A stretch of DNA of 64,000 nucleotides from Cryptomeria japonica. Lineage: Eukaryota > Streptophyta > Pinopsida > Cupressales > Cupressaceae. Location of the stretch: contig NC_081409.1 of assembly GCF_030272615.1 (NCBI RefSeq), positions 206,195,190 to 206,259,189 on the forward strand. Reading direction: 5' to 3'. The first letter of the stretch is position 1; each line of letters opens with the position of its first letter. This document shows, piece by piece, positions 59,713 through 64,000 of this stretch. Position numbers and translations under genes: made by a program. The notes beneath the pieces were generated by a model that ran no database searches, had not been told where the DNA came from, and saw only the letters and a program-made list of their open reading frames with translations.

Positions 59713-61028
59713 TCAAGCTCCATCTGTCTTTGGATAAACTTGCAACCCTTGCAAGTAGCATAACAGCAAGCCAGCGTTAACTACTAAGGTCTTCAAGTGT
59801 CCCCTGCAATCACACATACATTGAAAGATTGGTTCACCTCTACTGAAAATGGATATGTGCAATTGCTGTGAAACTTTAGATTCTTCCTCGCCGTGTCCAT
59901 CTACTTGTGTCTTTGTCAAATTTATCGATATTTCTTTGTCACTTTGTTGAATAGGATCTCTGGAGACAGTCTCATTCATTTCTAGACTATGCACATCTCT
60001 TGGTACCTCTGCAGTCAATGACCATTTCCACACTTTGATATCATCAAAAAAAAAGATAAATGTTGTCTCCAGGGCATGAGTAGATTGCCCCAATAACATG
60101 GAAGAAGCAGCTTTTTCTATGTAAGCAGGCAGCTCAAAGGGCTTGAAACCAACTACTTCTAAATTTATTCTGTGAGCTTTCTCGATTTCAAGCTCTAAAG
60201 AGCAATAAGAAACAAGTATTGTTGGTGATGGCAATGATGTGCCCATCAAGGGCATTAAAGTTTCCAACATACATAATATGTAAGTTTGTTTCCCTTCCTT
60301 TCTCTTCCACACACTGAACTTTCTATTTGTTTCCTTGTCACTATTTAAATTCCCGATTTCACTAACTTGAAGCTGATGTACTTTGAGCACTATATCATTC
60401 TATTCATCCCCAGCGATTTTGATAGAGAGAAGAAGGCCTTTGAGTCCAAGGACGCAAAGGTGCCTGAAATCAAAAGGATCACAGCGAAGGGAAAGAAGAA
60501 TATAAGGAGCCGTATCGTATTTCCAGACGCAACGACCACTCTGTGTGTTCCATATGGTCAACAACGATGGCCCGTGAATTGCCATCAAAAGCCAACTACT
60601 CGTGCCCATGCACTTCCCCCAACACACATCCTAAATGCCCAGCTTCCCCTTTTCCGACTCGAAATTCATCCAATGTGTGACTTGCCTAGATCCTGCATCC
60701 CAGATGGCAATCCGACCTTGGCAATCCCCCACGGCCAGGCGAAGATGCACAGTAGATAATTCCTACGTAATGTCCTTTTGCATAGATTGCGGTGTCCACT
60801 GAGGGAGGTGACGAAGGGAGCGGGGAGTAAGGGAGAAGAAGAAGGTGGAGGCATGGGTAATACACTCACCAGTTGCATGGATCTCATCTCTATTATCACT
60901 ATGTTGCTGCCTGCCCCGTATGCTAGCGACCCCTTCTCACTACAGTGCATGTATCCTCCATTTTCTCTGCTGGGAGGACCTGGAAGCATTTCCATTTCCA
61001 TTCCCTCTCTTGTGTTTCTCGTTCCCAT
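59713..61028 (-). pseudogene. WDR11: WDR11-like WD40 gene fragment captured in the LTR element
   Basis: WDR11 is a large WD40 protein that tethers vesicles at the trans-Golgi. On the minus strand from 61028: MLPGPPSRENGG, SLAYGAGSNIVIIEMRSMQL, VSVLPMPPPSSSPLLPAPFV are its N-terminus. After frame changes come WLLMAIHGPSLLTIWNTQSG, RCVWKYDTAPY, DPFDFRHLCVLGLKGLLLSI (60627-60400), and then KFSVWKRKEGKQTYILCM, LMPLMGTSLPSPTIL and DDIKVWKWSL (60390-59990). About 80 residues of the normal protein are missing at around 60340-60390. The N-terminal 600 bp show no intron. Frameshifts and stops make it a pseudogene; the last ~60 residues before 59713 no longer resemble WDR11. Confidence 0.82.
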
Positions 61029-61266
61029 CTCTCATTCACTTTCCACACATCCAACGTGATTCAGTCTTTTTTTTTATGAAATCGCTGCTATCATGAAACA
61101 CGGGAGTGTAATGCTTCAATATATTTCATCGCATATAAGTATTGACCAGTAATAATATTGCTGATATTAATTCTCCCAAATAATGAATCTCATATCTATG
61201 TGATGCTGCTTATCCTTCTGAATGTCGACATTAACAAGGAAGCCATGGTCGGATGGAGAACCTGAA

Positions 61267-61276
61267 TCTGATACCA
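61267..61276 (-). other. Primer binding site of the WDR11-carrying element
   Basis: TCTGATACCA, i.e. TGGTATCAGA on the element strand, three bases from the LTR. Confidence 0.8.
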
Positions 61277-61279
61277 TGT

Positions 61280-61716
61280 TGATTTGTATATACGCGCTGC
61301 TGGTATATGTCTTTGACTTGCTTGTAGAGATACCAAATATGCCGTCATTATTGTATCAAGCGAGGGAGATATGATCTCCCTTTATATCTGTCGATGGTAA
61401 CCCTTATCCAAGGGCCAACACCTTTCAAGGAGACATGTCTTCAAAAGAAGCATCGCATTCCTTCAATGAGGGGTGGCGGACTTTCAACATAAGTCGACCA
61501 CATAACAAACATTAATAATAAGGACCCAATCACATACCGATTCACAATAAAATTAATTTATTTATTAATCATGCATATTAAGAAATCGGCTAAAGTATGA
61601 TGCATGGCTAAGTATAAATAATCGAACCACAAAATATGTAAGGCTAATAGGCCATTCACATATTTGGTCTCGGTTAGTCGACCTCTAGGATTACTACCGA
61701 CGCTATATCATCAACA
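61280..61716 (-). repeat. 5' LTR (437 bp) of the WDR11-carrying element
   Basis: Starts TGATTTGTATATACGCGC and ends CTATATCATCAACA on the plus strand. Same length as 56588-57024 and about 93-95% identical by eye. Confidence 0.92.
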
Positions 61717-61736
61717 CTAGTGGGTAGAGAAAGAAG

Positions 61737-62369
61737 GTGAGATGGGGAAAACTCGATCATGGATGGATTAAGATTAATTTTGATAGAGCCTCTAAAGGTA
61801 ATCCTAGAGTATCTGGGGCTAGATGTGTGGCTCGGGATGAATATGGAGAGATTCTAGCAATCGGAGCTCAAAGAGTTAAAGATGGAACCAATAACAAGGC
61901 TGAAGCCCATGCAGCTTTGCTTGCAACTAGGCTAGCAAGATGTCTTGGCATATCTAAATTACATCTTGAAGGAAATTCACAAGTAATTGTCAATGCTATG
62001 GCTTCAGGTGAAGCTCAAAATTGGAAGATAAACAAAGCAATCGAAGTGATTACAAGCCTCTTAGAACAATTTCAAGATTTCAAATTGTCCCATATCCTAA
62101 GGGAGGGGAATGTACTTGCATATAGAGAATCGAATTGGGAGTGCACCTTGGACAGGGTGGACGAAGTTCACCGGTTGCAAGAGATGGAAAATCTCCCTTT
62201 TCCAATTGAGGAGGTCACTGGTAGTGAGACTGAAGTGATGGGAGAGTCTAGGCCGATTTTTGACTCGCGAGTGTCTAAATATTTACTTTTCATATTGATT
62301 AAGAATGTCCATTTACTCTTACATGCTCATACTATATTCATGTGCACATCAAAGTGGGGCAAAATGTAA
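61737..62369 (+). pseudogene. RNase H-domain remnant (LINE-type)
   Basis: An open 210-codon stretch. WIKINFDRASKGNPRVSGAR matches the first catalytic Asp region of plant LINE-type RNase H, NNKAEAHAALLATRLA supplies the Glu, and LEGNSQVIVNAM has Asn where the usual Asp (EGDS) sits. REGNVLAYRESN replaces the usual REGN-x-xAD end. So two key positions are lost. After about 62150 the sequence departs from the domain. The upstream (left) side is cut by the LTR element. It may be a fragment of a LINE ORF2 or of a stand-alone RNase H-like gene. Confidence 0.7.
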
Positions 62370-62856
62370 TCATGAATTTGCATGCCCATGCCATTTACCA
62401 TTTAGTTTGTGGCCACCTTGGTAGAATGCCTCAAATGTAATTACATATTGACAAGCGGCACACTTGTGCTCGGTTTGGCTCGTGCCCTATCCCTGTTTAC
62501 TCCCACACATTCATCATTTGCCCTTCATCAATGTACTTACATCCGCACCACTCCCATACATTCATCCCTAACTTGAGATAATCACCTTTCTGCCCAAGTT
62601 AATTTCCAGGCCACTAGGGATTGATCTCATGGCATGTAGGACAGAAACTAGAATTCATATGTTAAAATTCAAATTCCAAAATCCCCACCCCTTCCTAGAA
62701 GAAGTTATTAGTCGACTTGGTAAGTGTTTCGTGCGACATATTGTTATGTCTCGGTATTTGAACACATTTAAGGTGCCATTAATTCGCATGTAGGTTAATG
62801 CAAGAACATCAAGAATAATCATTAGAACACTTCAATTTTTTAAAGGGGCAAAGAAC
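62370..62856. other. No gene recognised; possible internal end of an LTR element
   Basis: Short frames only. The last bases (TTTTTTAAAGGGGCAAAGAAC) could be a weak polypurine tract in front of the LTR at 62857. Confidence 0.35.
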
Positions 62857-63087
62857 TGTAATGTCCACTTCTCAATGATGCTCATTCAATGACCCGATGG
62901 CCTATTCCGAAAACCCGTAGAATATTTGGAAAGGAGAATTAGGGTTTCCTACTTTTATTGAGCTCTGCACGAGCTTTTTAGGGTTTGTCAAGAGGGAATT
63001 CTTTAGTTTTGTTTATGGTTTCCTTCTGGGTTTTTCTTGAACTTCAGGGTAGCATAACATGCATTTGATTCTAGAGTGAAGTGTGAA

Positions 63088-63262
63088 CTTACTATTTTTA
63101 GTAAGTTAGGGTTTGGCTGACTGGATGGTATAGTTTTACCGAGCTTTCCAAGCTCTTTCTCTAGGTGTGAAGATCATGTTTTTCAATGCAGTATTTCATG
63201 ACTTACTATTTTTAGTAAGTGGTAGTTTGAAACTTTGAGCATTGCTATTTTTAGCAATCTTG
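63088..63262. repeat. Three related short hairpins
   Basis: ACTTACTATTTTTAGTAAGT at about 63086 and again at about 63201, and TTGCTATTTTTAGCAA at about 63245. Each is a perfect 6-8-bp stem around an identical TATTTTTA-type loop. Confidence 0.8.
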
Positions 63263-63678
63263 GGCAGGTCTCTGATCCAATTCAATTCAACGGTTCTCAT
63301 TGCTCAGTTTCATCCTTGATTTTGATGATAATCAGTATTGGAGTTATAATTTATTTAATTAAATATTATTTCCTTATCTTAAGGTTTAATATTTAATTAT
63401 TTTATTACTAATTAATTTTATTGTGGACGACTTAAGGAAAAAGATATATATCTATTGTTAATATTATTATTTCCTAAGTCAAATGGCGTGAGCTTAATAG
63501 AACACTTCGTGTTGCATTATTTTTTATGTTGCAAGTGTTCACCTAGGAAAAGTTCGAACTTTTGCCTAGGAAGACTGGGTAAAGTGGGCGCCATGTCTTG
63601 AGGGGATATGAAAATGAAATAAAGTGAGTTTCGAATGAATTTGGGCACCATTTGCATTTGAATTTCAAAGGGAAAAAT

Positions 63679-63687
63679 CTATAAATA
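63679..63687 (+). promoter_or_regulatory. TATA box in the right-edge LTR
   Basis: CTATAAATA, about 820 bp into the LTR; the position fits a U3 promoter. No transcript evidence. Confidence 0.5.
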
Positions 63688-64000
63688 CAAGTGCTTGCCC
63701 TCTCATTTGGTTATCTTGAAGAAATTATATTGTTATGCTACCGGAATGGTGAGTGAACTTGAGCTTCAGAGTTGTGGCTCCCTAGTTTAGCCAATTTCAT
63801 ATTTGAAACATAGTACCTAGCTGAGTGTTGGATTGTGGTGAAGTTTTTAGTGTGCATTTTCAATTTCAGTGTGGTTTTTGGAGTGTTTTGTTTGCTGCTG
63901 TAATTTTGGTGTTGCTGGATGTGGTGGCTGAAGCGATCTTCTGATTATATCTCTCTGCCTATTGACCATATCGTTCTTTGTATTGGCTCTTTCGATCCTT

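Larger units (their letters stand above)
56588..61716 (-). mobile_element. LTR element carrying a WDR11-like gene fragment
   Basis: Two direct 437-bp LTRs (56588-57024 and 61280-61716). A minus-strand primer site (TCTGATACCA, 61267-61276) and a purine-rich end on the opposite side (AAGAGGGAG on the minus strand) orient the element to minus. Internal sequence from 5' to 3': a leader, the WDR11-like fragment in sense orientation, unknown sequence, a Copia pol remnant, then ~44-bp tandem repeats holding a solo LTR. Flanks TGAAC and CTAGT do not match, so it may have recombined. Non-autonomous. Confidence 0.8.
62857..64000 (+). mobile_element. Gypsy-type LTR running off the window
   Basis: Starts TGTAATGTCCACTTCTC, a common Gypsy LTR start in plants. 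It contains TATA box CTATAAATACAAG at about 63679 with a CTTGCCCTCTC-type downstream stretch, and three short hairpins upstream. The far end is outside the window, so length and partner are unknown. Seen as start, promoter and context only. Confidence 0.55.

Noticed and set aside
60367-61096. Plus-strand open frames over the WDR11 segment
   Set aside because: Shadows of the minus-strand WDR11-like sequence, which gives clear family matches.

Overview
This window is nuclear DNA from a plant with a large, repeat-rich genome. It contains plant-type Copia, Gypsy and LINE elements, tRNA-Met primer sites, very long LTRs, nested insertions, and only one exon that looks like a working host gene. A gymnosperm is my best guess, but this is an inference from style, not something a single sequence proves. 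Almost all element ORFs carry in-frame stops or frameshifts, so the locus is mainly a stack of dead or non-autonomous retroelements.

Layout from left to right. 1-13165: a minus-strand Ty3/Gypsy chromovirus with LTRs of more than 3 kb. Its 3' LTR runs off the left edge and holds a 1.4-kb internal duplication, and a solo LTR (4568-6011) sits cleanly in its integrase. 13166-18949: a low-complexity block of TA/TG microsatellite, long CT tract and then long GA tract, into which three elements have inserted: a second copy of the same solo LTR in opposite orientation, a miniature TRIM element, and another solo LTR. 18950-21222: no recognised gene. 21223-35896: a Sirevirus-like Copia derivative with 950-955-bp LTRs, a partial gag and an unfamiliar second ORF instead of pol. 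It is split by a 7.7-kb LINE (24591-32276) that carries an extra, unfamiliar third ORF behind its RNase H domain. 35897-40792: no recognised gene, but a 107-bp-arm inverted repeat and small tandem repeats. 40793-41368 (minus): the last coding exon of a TRMT11-like tRNA methyltransferase gene.

42472-56510: an LTR fragment, then a minus-strand Gypsy element that lacks recognisable RT, RNase H and integrase. Its left LTR is expanded by ~117-bp tandem units and contains a SINE-like insertion with a 13-bp target duplication. A 7.1-kb Copia element (46666-53802) separates its gag from its protease, and that Copia element contains a further solo LTR. 56588-61716: a pair of 437-bp LTRs enclosing tandem repeats, another solo LTR with a perfect duplication, a Copia pol remnant and an apparently intron-free fragment of a WDR11-like gene. 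61737-64000: a decayed RNase H fragment and the start of a further Gypsy-type LTR with a TATA box.

How the parts relate. Nesting gives relative ages: the outer Gypsy elements are older than the Copia, solo LTR, LINE and SINE insertions inside them. The most interesting points are the LINE third ORF, the retrotransposon carrying WDR11 sequence, the pol-less Sirevirus derivative, the TRIM element and the SINE-like insertion.
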